Source of the DNA: Planctomycetota bacterium
Lineage (GTDB): Bacteria > Planctomycetota > Planctomycetia > Pirellulales > Pirellulaceae
NCBI GenBank assembly: GCA_963204965.1
Contig: CAUJKA010000194.1
Location: forward strand, 1 to 49,434
DNA length: 49,434 nt
Direction: 5' to 3'
Part shown: positions 8,484 to 17,850 of the stretch, piece after piece
Position numbering within the stretch: position 1 is the stretch's first letter
Layout of the letters: the number at the start of each line of letters is the position of its first letter
Position numbers and translations under genes: made by a program
Notes under the pieces: model-generated
The model's database searches: none
What the model was told of the DNA's origin: nothing
What the model saw: the letters and a program-made list of their open reading frames with translations, nothing else

Positions 8484-10148
8484 CTAGCGACTGGGCTTGG
8501 CTTTATTGGGCTTAGGGACATAGGCAAACTGCCCGCGATTCTCCTCAGCGATCCGCCGCATGATCTCCAACCCCTTGTCGGAATAGTAGGCAATAGTGTG
8601 AATTGGCATCACTACCACCTCGCCGTCAATAATGTCGTTCACTCGGTTCTTCTTACGAAGCATGTCGAGCAACTTCTTAGCGACGCTATCACTCATCTCG
8701 CCATCAGCCAAGTAGTAGACGCAGTCGCACTCGATCTCCAGCGCGGCTTCCATGGCTTTCATGGGAGGCTCACCCGTCATGATCTGCAGCGTATCCAACC
8801 AACGCTTAACGTGCGCAAGATTCTCAGGGGTCGCGGCCAACGGCTTGGTGGCCGGTTGGGTCGTCCCAGGCTCCGTTATCGCCATCACCTCTTTGTTGAA
8901 GAAAATAACGTAGAAGCGTTGCGTCGGCTTCAGGGAGCCTATCGACTTGAGCAGCTCGATGCGTGCGGCTTCCCAAGGACCACCTCGCATGCTTCCCGAA
9001 CCGTCGAGCACGAAACAGAAACTGTTCCCAGACGATTCCGCTCCATAAAAGCTCATCACGTTTTTCGATGGCCCAGCCTTTGCCGCCAACACATTCGATT
9101 TACTAGCGGCCTGCGAGGTTGGAGTCGAAAGGGACTGGCTTAGCGATTCCGAGATGGAATCATTGAAGCCCGGCACGACTTCCGACAAGCTAGGCTGGCT
9201 GGTGGGCTCAGCCGCTTCCATAGCTTGCTCAGGCTGAGGCATTTCCTGCGTATCGCTAATTTCAAAGCTCTCAATCTCCGAGTCCGCACTACTCTCTCCC
9301 GAGACTAGCGCCAGCAGGCCGTCCTTGACTGGATTCTTCAACGTCATTGCCGCCAACGCAATTATTACGACCACGTGAAAGACTGCGCTAACCACCATCC
9401 CGCGCCAACGTCCAGGCTTCTTGGGGGCCACTCCAACAACGGCCGCTTGCTGAAGATCCAGCCCATCAACCACCTGTGCGATTGGTTCTGGCTCGTCGAC
9501 CAAACCAAGCTGATCCTTCGCGTCGATCGTGGCGATCGCTGCTTCGCCTGTGGTCACTTCAACTGCTTCGTTTATTGGGTTTTCAGCTTCAGACAACGCA
9601 ACAGAATCGACCTCTTTAGCTTCACTTGAATTCGGAGTTACAACTCGCGACTCTAAGTTAAGTTGCGATTCCGCGTGAATGTATGACTTGTGGCCGTGAG
9701 CAGCGTCGGCCCGCACATCCTCCGCTACAAAAGAACGGCTCTTGGTTGCATGAGTCGCTTCTGCTCTTTGAGTTCTCTGCCTGAGTCTCGACAATGCAAA
9801 TGGTCGAAGCTCTTCCCAACTGGAGATCTCGGCTTCAATTTCTGCTTCGAACTTTGACTCGACGCTAGTATCCTCAGAACCATGGATAGCCTGAGAGCCA
9901 TTGCCTTCCTGAGCGATCGATCCAGGCTTGCTTCCCGCGTCGACCGACTTTCCATGAACGCGAAGCCACTCCTGCAACGCTTCGACATCGCCAAGACGAG
10001 CCTGTTCCAGGATGAATTCAAGCTCAGCTCGTTGAGCTTCGATCTGTGCAGCGCGGGCTTGGATATCTAACTGCGCCAACGCTCGCTGGCCTAGCTGAAG
10101 CAAGGTCTTCGCATCATTTCGATTTGTTGCGGGCGATTTCGTTTCCAT
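8484..10148 (-). CDS. Large membrane-anchored VWA-domain protein
   Basis: 554 aa. The N-terminal quarter is hydrophilic and helix-prone (Ala/Glu/Gln-rich, coiled-coil-like), followed by an acidic Ser/Glu-rich linker. A single membrane helix (RGMVVSAVFHVVVIIALAAM, about 250-270) comes next, then a Ser-rich segment and a C-terminal VWA domain. The MIDAS is intact: DGSGS, a Thr in the MTGEPPMK loop and Asp in LADGE. The order (cytoplasmic N-terminal part, helix, periplasmic VWA) is inferred. It is a paralogue of the protein encoded next on the same strand. A long plus-strand open frame at 8391-9143 is a shadow of this gene. Partner and role are unknown; a cell-envelope scaffold is possible. Confidence 0.87.
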   Translation of the reverse strand: METKSPATNRNDAKTLLQLGQRALAQLDIQARAAQIEAQRAELEFILEQARLGDVEALQEWLRVHGKSVDAGSKPGSIAQEGNGSQAIHGSEDTSVESKFEAEIEAEISSWEELRPFALSRLRQRTQRAEATHATKSRSFVAEDVRADAAHGHKSYIHAESQLNLESRVVTPNSSEAKEVDSVALSEAENPINEAVEVTTGEAAIATIDAKDQLGLVDEPEPIAQVVDGLDLQQAAVVGVAPKKPGRWRGMVVSAVFHVVVIIALAAMTLKNPVKDGLLALVSGESSADSEIESFEISDTQEMPQPEQAMEAAEPTSQPSLSEVVPGFNDSISESLSQSLSTPTSQAASKSNVLAAKAGPSKNVMSFYGAESSGNSFCFVLDGSGSMRGGPWEAARIELLKSIGSLKPTQRFYVIFFNKEVMAITEPGTTQPATKPLAATPENLAHVKRWLDTLQIMTGEPPMKAMEAALEIECDCVYYLADGEMSDSVAKKLLDMLRKKNRVNDIIDGEVVVMPIHTIAYYSDKGLEIMRRIAEENRGQFAYVPKPNKAKPSR

Positions 10149-10428
10149 TCGATTCCCAAACTTCTATACAAAATTTTGTACACAGTCTCTCAATTGACTA
10201 TCCGCTTGTCAAACAAATTCCCCCTCAACTGGCATTCGTTTTTTACCGAGCTTCACCCAACCTTCATCTGGCGATACCAAAATCCTCATCCAGAACATCC
10301 ACAGCAAGAATTAGGGGCTCGCAGACCGCCACTAAATGCTGGCAAAAGTCGATCTTGGCGTGACCACCCGCAACTGGCTATAAGTGATCAGCGAATCACG
10401 TCGTTTGCCAGCCTAAGGACCCCAGGGC

Positions 10429-11661
10429 ATGAAAGCCGCTGTATTAACTCGATTCCACTTTTCAGCTTCAAAATTCGTTGCCTGCTTGGCATTGAGTTAT
10501 GGACTTTGTTCGGCTGCTAATTCATTTGCACAGACAGAATCGCCTAGCCTGCTACAACAACCTGCGCAACAGCAACCCAATCAGACCGCAACCGGTGATT
10601 CGGCTTCTCCCTTGCGATCGAGACCCCAGGGCGGACCAGTTAACTTGCCTTCCAATTCAGGGCAGTATTGGCAAGAGTACGATCTGCGACCTTACACCAA
10701 AGAGCTGAATCAGATCGATCGTCCTCACCAAGCGATTGTCGATTGGGTACTTCGAGAAACCGGTACCGACGCTTGGTTTACTGAGCCGTTTGGATTTATC
10801 AATGCCGATCGCGATACTCTTCGTGTTTATCACACTCAACAGATGCACGAGATCGTCAAGAAGGTCCACGAGAACTTCGTCAACGGAACTTTCGTCCCAC
10901 AGCTCTACGGCCTGCGGATGGTGTCGATTAGCAATCCGAACTGGCGAACCAGAGCTCACACCTTAATGCGCAGCGTGAAAGCTCAATCACCAGGCGTGAA
11001 TGCGTACTTAGTTAGCAAGGAGAACAACGCTTTGCTGTTGGCTATGCTTCGAGGCCGTTCCGATTTTCGCGAGCTAGCTGCCGTAGATATCGTTGTTCAC
11101 AACGGGCAGTCACAAGTACTTGAACAACTTCGCGGACGTAACTTCGTAGAGAATCAGCAACCTGCGGCCAATGCGTTCCCTCCGTACATGCCAGTTACGG
11201 GCGAGATCAAAGAGGGCTTCCGCCTACAACTCAGCCCAATGCTCAGCATCGATCACAAGACTGTCGACTTAGTGCTCAAGTGCGACATCGATCAAGTTGA
11301 AAAGCTCACCAACGTCAACCTAGAACTCCCCACCGCAACCGGCCAACAGTTCAACACTCAGATACAAGTGCCACAATTGGTTAGCTGGAGGCTGCACGAG
11401 CGATTTCGATGGCCGGCCGATCAAGTTCTTGTGCTTAGCTGCGGAGTTGTCGCTGCGCCTCAAGGCGCTCCCGACAACACACTACTTGGACAAGGCGGAT
11501 CCGTCCTAGGACTGGATAGGTTGGTTCCAGGCATGAATACCGGACGCGCCGATGCGTTAATGATCATCGAATACAAAGGCGATGCATCCAGTCGAGTCGC
11601 CAATGCACCCGCTAGTGGAAGCTCCGCGCCAGTCAGTCCGCTCAGCCGCGGCCGTTACTAG
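10429..11661 (+). CDS. Exported secretin-like protein
   Basis: 410 aa with an N-terminal signal peptide ending near NSFAQ. A Gln/Pro-rich spacer follows, then a globular region starting near YDLRPYTKEL. From about residue 185 the pattern resembles secretin family proteins: VNAYLVSKENNALLLAMLRG, then a region with EGFRLQLSPMLSIDHKTVDL and a VPQLVSWRLHERFRWPADQ stretch that matches the position of the secretin beta-domain. It ends in a Ser/Pro/Gly-rich tail. Whether it forms a pore is doubtful because it is short, it lacks clear N0-N3 domains and no other secretion genes are nearby. The start is supported by AAGGA 9 nt upstream of the ATG. Divergent from the VWA gene at 8484-10148. Confidence 0.72.
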   Translation: MKAAVLTRFHFSASKFVACLALSYGLCSAANSFAQTESPSLLQQPAQQQPNQTATGDSASPLRSRPQGGPVNLPSNSGQYWQEYDLRPYTKELNQIDRPHQAIVDWVLRETGTDAWFTEPFGFINADRDTLRVYHTQQMHEIVKKVHENFVNGTFVPQLYGLRMVSISNPNWRTRAHTLMRSVKAQSPGVNAYLVSKENNALLLAMLRGRSDFRELAAVDIVVHNGQSQVLEQLRGRNFVENQQPAANAFPPYMPVTGEIKEGFRLQLSPMLSIDHKTVDLVLKCDIDQVEKLTNVNLELPTATGQQFNTQIQVPQLVSWRLHERFRWPADQVLVLSCGVVAAPQGAPDNTLLGQGGSVLGLDRLVPGMNTGRADALMIIEYKGDASSRVANAPASGSSAPVSPLSRGRY

Positions 11662-11785
11662 TAGCTACCGTCGCCAGACGGTAGAGTCCGTAGCCACCAT
11701 CGCCAGATGGTGGATTTCCAGACCTAACCAACCCTGTCCTCCACCGCTTGGCAGCGGGTGGCTACATTCTGGCGAATCCCACTAC
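11661..11785. repeat. Cluster of palindromic intergenic repeats between convergent genes
   Basis: Several repeat modules are stacked here. 11661-11681 (GTAGCTACCGTCGCCAGACGG) is identical in reverse complement to 20031-20051. 11690-11714 is a variant of the same motif. 11740-11765 matches 19964-19989 in reverse complement at 25 of 26 positions. 11766-11785 is one arm of palindrome family A. The cluster begins at the stop of the secretin-like gene and ends before the stop of the convergent VWA gene, so it may act as a two-way transcription end. Confidence 0.85.
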
Positions 11786-11820
11786 TAAATCAGCGGACGG
11801 CATTCGGAGAATGCCTGCTA

Positions 11821-13527
11821 CTATCCGAGGATTTCGCGTTTGCGATCGATGTAATCCCAAACGACAAAGCGATCCAAGTCGCGACCCGCGGTGAAGAAGA
11901 CTCGCCCCTTCGTGCTCTCAGCCAATCGGTACGCAAAGCGGATATCCTCTTCGGATTGCGACCAACTGGGGATCAAGAACATATTGATGACGATACCATC
12001 GCGTTGACACAAGCTACCCTCGCGCATCGTCGCCTTCTCCGTTCTAGGATCGGGCGGGTAGAGCATGAACAGAGTCGAATCTTCAAAATGCGCCGTGGGC
12101 AATCCATCGGTGATCAACACAATCTGCTTGTTGGGCGTATCGACCGTCGCAAGATTTTGTCGCGCCAAACGCAACGCGTGTTGAATGTTGGTGAAGTGCT
12201 GATGAATCTGCGTCTCGCTGATATCTTCACGACTCATGTCGGCTCGTAAGCGAACGATCGGATCGTAGACCGTCACTGGCTTAGGCATCAGTTCGATGAT
12301 CTGACCTGCCGGTCTTAACTTGGCAAACGTGTACATCTCGATGAACCGCAAAAAGTCACCGGGATATTCGCTAGTGATCAGACCTTGAAGAGCCAACGCC
12401 ATGCGCTTGACATTGATGTACTGCCCTTCGTGCCGCATCGAACCGCTCATGTCCATGATCACAACGGTAGCACACTTGGGAGAATTGCGAGTCCGATGGA
12501 CTTCGATATCTTCGGATCGCAATCGAATGTTCTTCGCCGTGGGATCGCGCAACATGGCATTGATCACGGTCTGTGTCGTATCCATGTTGGCCAAGCTGTC
12601 ACCAAACTCGTAGCGCTTAGTCTGAGGAAGTTCGACACTTCCTTCGCCTACGATTCTGCCACCGTGACGACCGCTTCGACTGGCTTCTAAGTTGGAGAAG
12701 ATTCTCTCCAGCAGTTTTCCTTGAAAGACTTTGTAAGCCTGCGGAGTCAATCGAAATGATCCAGTCTTTCCGTCGCGATCCAGCCCTTGCCGTTCCGCCA
12801 GCTCCCGAACCATGTTTTCGATCTGTTCACGCAACGCCTCCAACGAACCCATGTCTTCCGTGGAAGCGAATTCACCCAAGCTCTCCATATCGATGATGCC
12901 GATCTGCGCCGTCTTGGCGGCCTCCTCAAGCTGCTTGAGCAACTCGTCGATCTTCTCAAGCTCCTCCTTGATCTCCAAAGCTTTAGGAATCGTCATCGAC
13001 TGTTGGCCAAGGAAGGTATACTTCGAATTCAGCTCTTCCATCTGGTAGAGATTCCCAAGATGCTCGATCGCTCCTACCAGTTGACCAGCAAACGCATCGG
13101 TGTCGTCACCGAGTAAGTAGTACAGCCGCTCAAAGATGTAGATCTGTCGTTCGTTCACTGCTCGCTTGAATGCATCTCGCAGATGTTTGGGCGGAGTAGC
13201 CTTCTGAGCAGAACTCTGAAAGACCTTGCGAGCCTTCTTCTCAACCGAGTCGGCTTCATAGGTCTCTAAGATCTTTCTCTTGCGCTCTTCCAGCAGCTTG
13301 CGAAGATGATCGATACTTGGTCCCAAGTTGGACAGTTGGTCTGGCGTGAGCTTGACCGCGCGAGCCAACTCCTCTTCGGTTAGCTCGCCGTATTCACCGT
13401 ACATCAAGGCATGTTCGAAAGCGTGCGAGACCAAGTCGGGCGGAGGAGCAGTCGGACTAGGGAATTTACCTGGATCGTACTTCTGATAAGTATGAACCAC
13501 CCCGCCAAGCTTGGATTTCTGAGTCAT
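11821..13527 (-). CDS. Cytoplasmic VWA-domain protein
   Basis: 568 aa from the ATG at 13527 (MTQKSKLGG); the frame stays open upstream to 13638 but that extension looks non-coding. There is no signal peptide or membrane helix. The N-terminal half is charged and helical, with LARAVKLTPDQLSNLG and several Glu/Lys/Leu-rich stretches. The C-terminal third is a VWA domain with an intact MIDAS: MDMSGS, a Thr in HFTNIQHAL and Asp in LITDGLPTA, resembling the CoxE/chelatase-type VWA proteins. Such proteins usually partner a MoxR-type AAA+ ATPase that drives metal insertion or complex remodelling, but no such ATPase is encoded in this window. Its partner must be elsewhere, or it works differently. Confidence 0.87.
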   Translation of the reverse strand: MTQKSKLGGVVHTYQKYDPGKFPSPTAPPPDLVSHAFEHALMYGEYGELTEEELARAVKLTPDQLSNLGPSIDHLRKLLEERKRKILETYEADSVEKKARKVFQSSAQKATPPKHLRDAFKRAVNERQIYIFERLYYLLGDDTDAFAGQLVGAIEHLGNLYQMEELNSKYTFLGQQSMTIPKALEIKEELEKIDELLKQLEEAAKTAQIGIIDMESLGEFASTEDMGSLEALREQIENMVRELAERQGLDRDGKTGSFRLTPQAYKVFQGKLLERIFSNLEASRSGRHGGRIVGEGSVELPQTKRYEFGDSLANMDTTQTVINAMLRDPTAKNIRLRSEDIEVHRTRNSPKCATVVIMDMSGSMRHEGQYINVKRMALALQGLITSEYPGDFLRFIEMYTFAKLRPAGQIIELMPKPVTVYDPIVRLRADMSREDISETQIHQHFTNIQHALRLARQNLATVDTPNKQIVLITDGLPTAHFEDSTLFMLYPPDPRTEKATMREGSLCQRDGIVINMFLIPSWSQSEEDIRFAYRLAESTKGRVFFTAGRDLDRFVVWDYIDRKREILG

Positions 13528-14042
13528 CGGTGAATTGCTTTCGCTTGCCAGCATGAAAGAGATTGGCTCGCTAAAAAACGAGTCAGCTATCAAGGGTATA
13601 GCAGCACGGCTAGTGGGCAAGGGATCCGGCGAAAGCAAATCTGGTCGATTTACTGAACTAGCCGGAATCGCGTTAGGGTCCGGTTTCCTTGGACTCTTGA
13701 CGACCTTGTTTAACCCAGAACTTCCACAACTGACTCCCTCGATACGTCAAGTCGTCGACCAATGCTGGCAAAACCGGACGCTAACGCGGTTCCGGCTAGT
13801 TGCGTTCTACTGCGGAATTCCACAACAAAACGGCCCCTAGAGTGCGCAATTGGCGTAGAAACCGAGTTTAACCTGACCTTTCTAAAGAGCCCAGATTAAG
13901 AATGTTGACAATCCACTCCGATATCGTTGCTGAATGATCGCTTTGCCCCTAAAGCAATTCAAAGTCTTAATCTGTCTGTTATGACAGCATTACGGGCATA
14001 TCGATCAATCCCAGCCTGAATTGTTTGATCGGAGATGCCCTC
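13528..14042. other. Divergent intergenic region, no gene seen
   Basis: 515 bp between the start of the VWA gene (minus) and the start of the MORN-repeat gene (plus). It should contain both promoters. I see no gene; the open frame at 13535-13840 has no protein-like features and overlaps the upstream extension of the VWA frame. Confidence 0.45.
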
Positions 14043-15344
14043 ATGCCTCGTCGTAAACTGTCCGTGTTTCTTTGCGCCTTCGGAGTATCAATTCTTGCCA
14101 CTCCAGTCCTCATGGCTCAGCGAATCGACGACGGAACGGTTTCAATTCTCCTGATCTCATCTGGCAACTTGGATGAACCCACTACCACCGACAAGCCAAC
14201 TACGTCGATCCTTGAGTCTGATGTAAAGCCGTTGACGATCGCCAAGCCGTTGGCCCAGGATGTCTCAAAGCTGGATGTCTCAAAGCTGGATGTCTCATCA
14301 CAGGACAGATCATCAAAGAGCGACTCATCAGTCGATCCGCATGATGGGGAACTTGTTCAACAACTCTACGCCAATGGATCGCCTCGAATTTCCAAGCATG
14401 TCAAGCTGGATGCCAATGGGAACTACGTCAATCACGGCGAATATCAAGAGTTTGGCCCAACTGGAGACTTAGTCGTTAGCGGCGAGTATCGCATGGGGCA
14501 ACAGCACGGGCTGTGGATTCGCATCTGCGCAACCAAACAGTCCAAGCTATTCGAAAGTGAACCCTACGCAAAGTTCAAAGCACCGTTTCAATCAACGGCC
14601 GAATTTGCAGAAGGCAAGCTGAATGGAGTTTGGGCCATCTCTGACAAAGATGGTAAGAAGGTCAGCGAGATTCAATTCGCATCTGGCCAACGCAATGGCT
14701 TGGCTACTTGGTTCCACCCCAACGGAACCGTTTTCTGGCAAAGCGAGTACAAGACCGGAAAGCTCAACGGCGCGTTCATTGAAAAGGATGTCTCTGGCAA
14801 GATTACTCGCCAGAACAAGTTTGTCGATGGCCATCGATTGGCGAAGTCCAATGAATATTATGCCAGCAAGAAGATCAAGGTTGAGTTCGAGGTACTTAGC
14901 CCAGCTCAGGTTCTAGTCTCACCCGATGACTGGAACACCAGCACCCTTGCCACTTACGATCCCAAAGGCGACGAAATCAAGCACGGCTCTTACACCTACT
15001 ACTATGAAACAGGCGTTGTTCGTTCCAAGTCAAACTACAAGAATGGCTTGCAAGATGGCGAGTTCGCTGCGTGGTATTCAAACAATCAACGCGAAGTCGT
15101 TGGAAGTTACGTCGACGGCAAACAGCACGGAAAGTGGAGCTGGTGGCACGAGAACGGCATGCGCAAGGCAATCGCAAATTACGAACACGGACAATTGACC
15201 GAACCAGCCATGGCTTGGAACGATCAAGGCGTGCGAGTCGAAGCTTCCGAGCTGATAGAATCCAAACCCGCACCTGTTCCGCAGAGCGAAGAACCCAAAA
15301 GCTCACGCTCTGCTTCGACCAGTCGCCGCCCAGGTAAGAAATAG
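14043..15344 (+). CDS. Exported MORN-repeat protein
   Basis: 433 aa from the ATG at 14043, which has GGAG 8 nt upstream; an in-frame TTG at 14025 is less likely. A signal peptide (about 1-26, ending near VLMAQ) is followed by a low-complexity region containing a tandemly repeated DVSKL unit encoded by a 15-bp DNA repeat near 14260-14305. The rest is built from MORN/YwqK-type repeats of about 23 residues, with cores such as GEYRMGQQHGLWI, EGKLNGVWA, SGQRNGLATWFHPNG, TGKLNGAFI, NGLQDGEFAAWYSNNQ and DGKQHGKWSWWHENG. These fold into beta-hairpin ladders and usually serve as scaffolds. The tail is Ser/Arg/Pro-rich. Role unknown; likely periplasmic or surface-exposed. Confidence 0.86.
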   Translation: MPRRKLSVFLCAFGVSILATPVLMAQRIDDGTVSILLISSGNLDEPTTTDKPTTSILESDVKPLTIAKPLAQDVSKLDVSKLDVSSQDRSSKSDSSVDPHDGELVQQLYANGSPRISKHVKLDANGNYVNHGEYQEFGPTGDLVVSGEYRMGQQHGLWIRICATKQSKLFESEPYAKFKAPFQSTAEFAEGKLNGVWAISDKDGKKVSEIQFASGQRNGLATWFHPNGTVFWQSEYKTGKLNGAFIEKDVSGKITRQNKFVDGHRLAKSNEYYASKKIKVEFEVLSPAQVLVSPDDWNTSTLATYDPKGDEIKHGSYTYYYETGVVRSKSNYKNGLQDGEFAAWYSNNQREVVGSYVDGKQHGKWSWWHENGMRKAIANYEHGQLTEPAMAWNDQGVRVEASELIESKPAPVPQSEEPKSSRSASTSRRPGKK

Positions 15345-15371
15345 ATGTAACACAGAACTGTAAGCAAAAAA

Positions 15372-15401
15372 AATCCTGCTGGCTTGCTTGCCAGCAGGAT
15401 T
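15372..15401 (-). terminator. Intrinsic terminator of the Dcp gene
   Basis: A perfect 12-bp stem (15372-15383 with 15390-15401) closes a 6-nt loop. Read on the minus strand it is followed by a run of eight U, placing a Rho-independent terminator about 55 nt after the peptidase stop. The convergent MORN gene ends just before it. Confidence 0.88.
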
Positions 15402-15456
15402 TGAATGGCATTTTCCTTCAGCCACTAGTCGTCAGCATCTCGTTTGCCTCTGAAGC

Positions 15457-17655
15457 TTACTCAGCCGCCTTCTTGAGGCCTCGTCGAATCAACAATCCGT
15501 CGACTTGTGGGTCGCGACCGATGAAGTCGCGATACAGTTCTTCCGCCTCTTTACTTCCGCCTCGCGAAAGTACCGAATCGCGGAACTTCTGCCCGTTCGC
15601 CTGAGTCAACCCGCCGTTCTTGCGAATCGCTGCAAAGCTATCGGCAGCAAGAATTTCGCTCCACATGTAAGCGTAATAACTAGCCGCGTATCCACCTGGC
15701 CAGATGTGTGCAAAGTAAGCCGTCTTGTATCGCGGTGGGACCATCGGCAGGTCTACACCCAACTCACCAAGCACCTTAGCTTCGAACTTTTCGATGTCGT
15801 CAGGCACTTGATCAGCGCTCAACGCATGCCAACGCAAATCCAGCAATGCCGCAGACAAATACTCCATCGTGTCGTAACCTTGATTGAAGTTCTTAGCTGC
15901 AATCACTTGCTTCAGCAATTCGGCAGGCATCACTTCACCTGTCTTATTGTGCCGCGCATAGTTCGCCAAGACTTCTGGATGTACGGCCCAGTCTTCTTGG
16001 AATGTCGATGGGAATTCCACAAAGTCTCGTGGTACGGATGTCCCGGCTAGCGAGGGAAACTCGACGTTCGAAAACAGACCATGCACACCGTGTCCCATTT
16101 CGTGGAACATCGTAGTCGCATGGTCAAAGCTGATCAGCGCTGGCGCGCCCTCAACCGGCTTGGGAATGTTCATCACATTGACGATCACAGGCTTCTTATG
16201 CAACAGCTTGGTCTGCTCGACAAAGCTATTCATCCAAGCGCCACCGCGTTTGTTCGCTCGCTCGAAGTAATCGGCATAGAACAAGCCAATCTGCTCGCCG
16301 TCAGAACCGATCACATCGAAAACGCGAACATCGGGGTGATAGACTGGCAAGTCCTTTCGCTCTTCGAAGCGAACACCAAACAGGCGATTCATCGTATAGA
16401 AAACGCCATTCTTTAGCACCGAGTCCAACTCCAGATACTGCCGAACATTGTTTTCATCGATGCCGTATTTATCTTTTCGAACCTTCTCTGCGTAGTACTC
16501 CCAGTCCCATGGTTGGACTTGGTCATTGATTCCATCAGCCTTCATCTTGGCTTGGATATCAGCAGCTTCGATATGCACCTTGGCTACTACATCCGTAACT
16601 AGACCTGTGAGCATCTTCTGAGCCGCGTCGGGTGTCTTCGCCATCTGATTCTCAAGCGAATAATGTGCGTGAGACTTATAACCCAGGATCGCTGCCTTTT
16701 CGGCTCGCAGCTTGGCCAACTTCTTCACCAATCCACGATTATCGATACCTCCATCACGTCCCAAAGCGCGATAAGCCGAAGCTTCCCAAACCTTCTTGCG
16801 AAGATCGCGGTTGCTCAGCGAAATCAATACTGGCTGACGAGTCGTGTTGGTGATCTGCAGCAAGTACTTGCCGTCCTTGCCCTTATCCTTGGCAGCTTTG
16901 GCTGCGGCAGCGATTTCATCTTCGCTCAGTCCAGCCAGATCCTCTTTCTTATCGACGATCACTGCGCGTTCCGCAGTCACCGCCAAGAGATTGTTCTGGA
17001 ACTCGGTCATCGCCGATGAGATCTCTTCGTTGATCTGTCGAATTCTAGTTTGCTGCTGCGAGTCCAACTTAGCACCCGCGCGAACAAACGACTTGTAGGT
17101 CTCTTTGAGCAATTGAGTCTGCTCGCCGTTAAGCTTCAGTGTGTCCAACTTCTGATGCAGCTTTTCGACTCGCTTGAATAGCTTGGTGTTCAAGTAGATA
17201 TCGTCGCTATGCGCGGCCAGAAGCGGCGACACGGCAACTTGAATCTTCTGAATTTCAGGGTTGGTATGTGCCGAAGCCAAGTTGCCAAACGCCGATTGAA
17301 CGCGAGTGAGAATTTCGCCCGTTCGCTCCATCGCTTCTAGCGTGTTAGCAAAGGTCGGCTCTTCGCTACTGTCAGCGATCGCTTGCATCTGCTTCTTCTG
17401 CTCGGCCATTCCAGCTTGGAAGGCGGGCATGAACTGATCGTCCTTGATCTTCGAGAAGTCGAAGGTTTCCAGCGGAAGTTTGCTGGGGCTTAAAAAAGGG
17501 TTGTCCATCTTCGATTTCGCATCCTCTGAAATTTGACAAGCCATTGTCTCACTGGGTACAAGGGCTGTTTGACTGATGACTGTCGCTAGGCTCAGCGAGC
17601 AAACCAACAGCTTTGACGTTAGCCGAGCTCGCGATACAAAGCACTGAGTATTCAT
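15457..17655 (-). CDS. dcp: M3-family zinc peptidase, peptidyl-dipeptidase Dcp-like
   Basis: 732 aa. The zinc-binding HExxH motif is HEMGH (H518, E519, H522) inside FDHATTMFHEMGHGVHGLF, and the third-ligand Glu lies in the following DFVEFPSTFQEDW stretch, as in M3 oligopeptidases. The C-terminal PGGYAASYYAYMWSEILAAD segment is typical of the Dcp branch. An N-terminal hydrophobic signal (about 15-35) suggests export, so it probably trims small peptides in the periplasm. GAGGTAA lies 5 nt upstream of the ATG. The gene has its own terminator downstream (15372-15401) and a 21-bp tandem repeat just upstream (17684-17725). Length is close to the usual 680-720 aa plus a signal peptide. Family assignment is firm, the exact specificity is inferred. 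Confidence 0.92.
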   Translation of the reverse strand: MNTQCFVSRARLTSKLLVCSLSLATVISQTALVPSETMACQISEDAKSKMDNPFLSPSKLPLETFDFSKIKDDQFMPAFQAGMAEQKKQMQAIADSSEEPTFANTLEAMERTGEILTRVQSAFGNLASAHTNPEIQKIQVAVSPLLAAHSDDIYLNTKLFKRVEKLHQKLDTLKLNGEQTQLLKETYKSFVRAGAKLDSQQQTRIRQINEEISSAMTEFQNNLLAVTAERAVIVDKKEDLAGLSEDEIAAAAKAAKDKGKDGKYLLQITNTTRQPVLISLSNRDLRKKVWEASAYRALGRDGGIDNRGLVKKLAKLRAEKAAILGYKSHAHYSLENQMAKTPDAAQKMLTGLVTDVVAKVHIEAADIQAKMKADGINDQVQPWDWEYYAEKVRKDKYGIDENNVRQYLELDSVLKNGVFYTMNRLFGVRFEERKDLPVYHPDVRVFDVIGSDGEQIGLFYADYFERANKRGGAWMNSFVEQTKLLHKKPVIVNVMNIPKPVEGAPALISFDHATTMFHEMGHGVHGLFSNVEFPSLAGTSVPRDFVEFPSTFQEDWAVHPEVLANYARHNKTGEVMPAELLKQVIAAKNFNQGYDTMEYLSAALLDLRWHALSADQVPDDIEKFEAKVLGELGVDLPMVPPRYKTAYFAHIWPGGYAASYYAYMWSEILAADSFAAIRKNGGLTQANGQKFRDSVLSRGGSKEAEELYRDFIGRDPQVDGLLIRRGLKKAAE

Positions 17656-17683
17656 AGAGTTACCTCGGGAAATTTGAAGCAGA

Positions 17684-17725
17684 ACGGCTTCTGAACGTTA
17701 GAACACGGCTTCTGAATGTTAGAGC
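17684..17725. repeat. 21-bp tandem repeat upstream of dcp
   Basis: Two adjacent 21-bp units (17684-17704 and 17705-17725) share ACGGCTTCTGAAYGTTAGARC and differ at two positions. They lie 29 nt upstream of the dcp start codon, within the presumed promoter or leader. Confidence 0.85.
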
Positions 17726-17784
17726 CAGGTCGTGATTTTACCCGGTTACTCAGAGCTGACGAGAGGCTGTCACCCGCCGCTCGC

Positions 17785-17838
17785 GTAGTGGGATTCGCCA
17801 GAATTCCAACCAAACCGGAATTCTGGCGAATCCCACAC
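17785..17838. repeat. Palindromic intergenic repeat, family A (copy 2)
   Basis: Arms at 17785-17807 and 17817-17838 are near-perfect inverted copies around a 9-nt spacer, with the same core as 8393-8459. It starts 13 nt after the stop of the lipoprotein gene, where it could form an mRNA hairpin at the 3' end. Confidence 0.9.
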
Positions 17839-17850
17839 GAATAGCCAACC

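Noticed and set aside
8391..9143. 250-aa open frame on the plus strand
   Set aside because: It is antisense to the conserved VWA domain of the minus-strand gene and starts inside a palindromic repeat.
14255..14305. Short tandem repeats as a CRISPR-like array
   Set aside because: The 15-bp units are directly adjacent without spacers and are translated as DVSKL repeats inside the MORN protein.
15505..16050. 181-aa open frame opposite dcp
   Set aside because: It runs antisense to the conserved M3 peptidase catalytic part, with no motif of its own.
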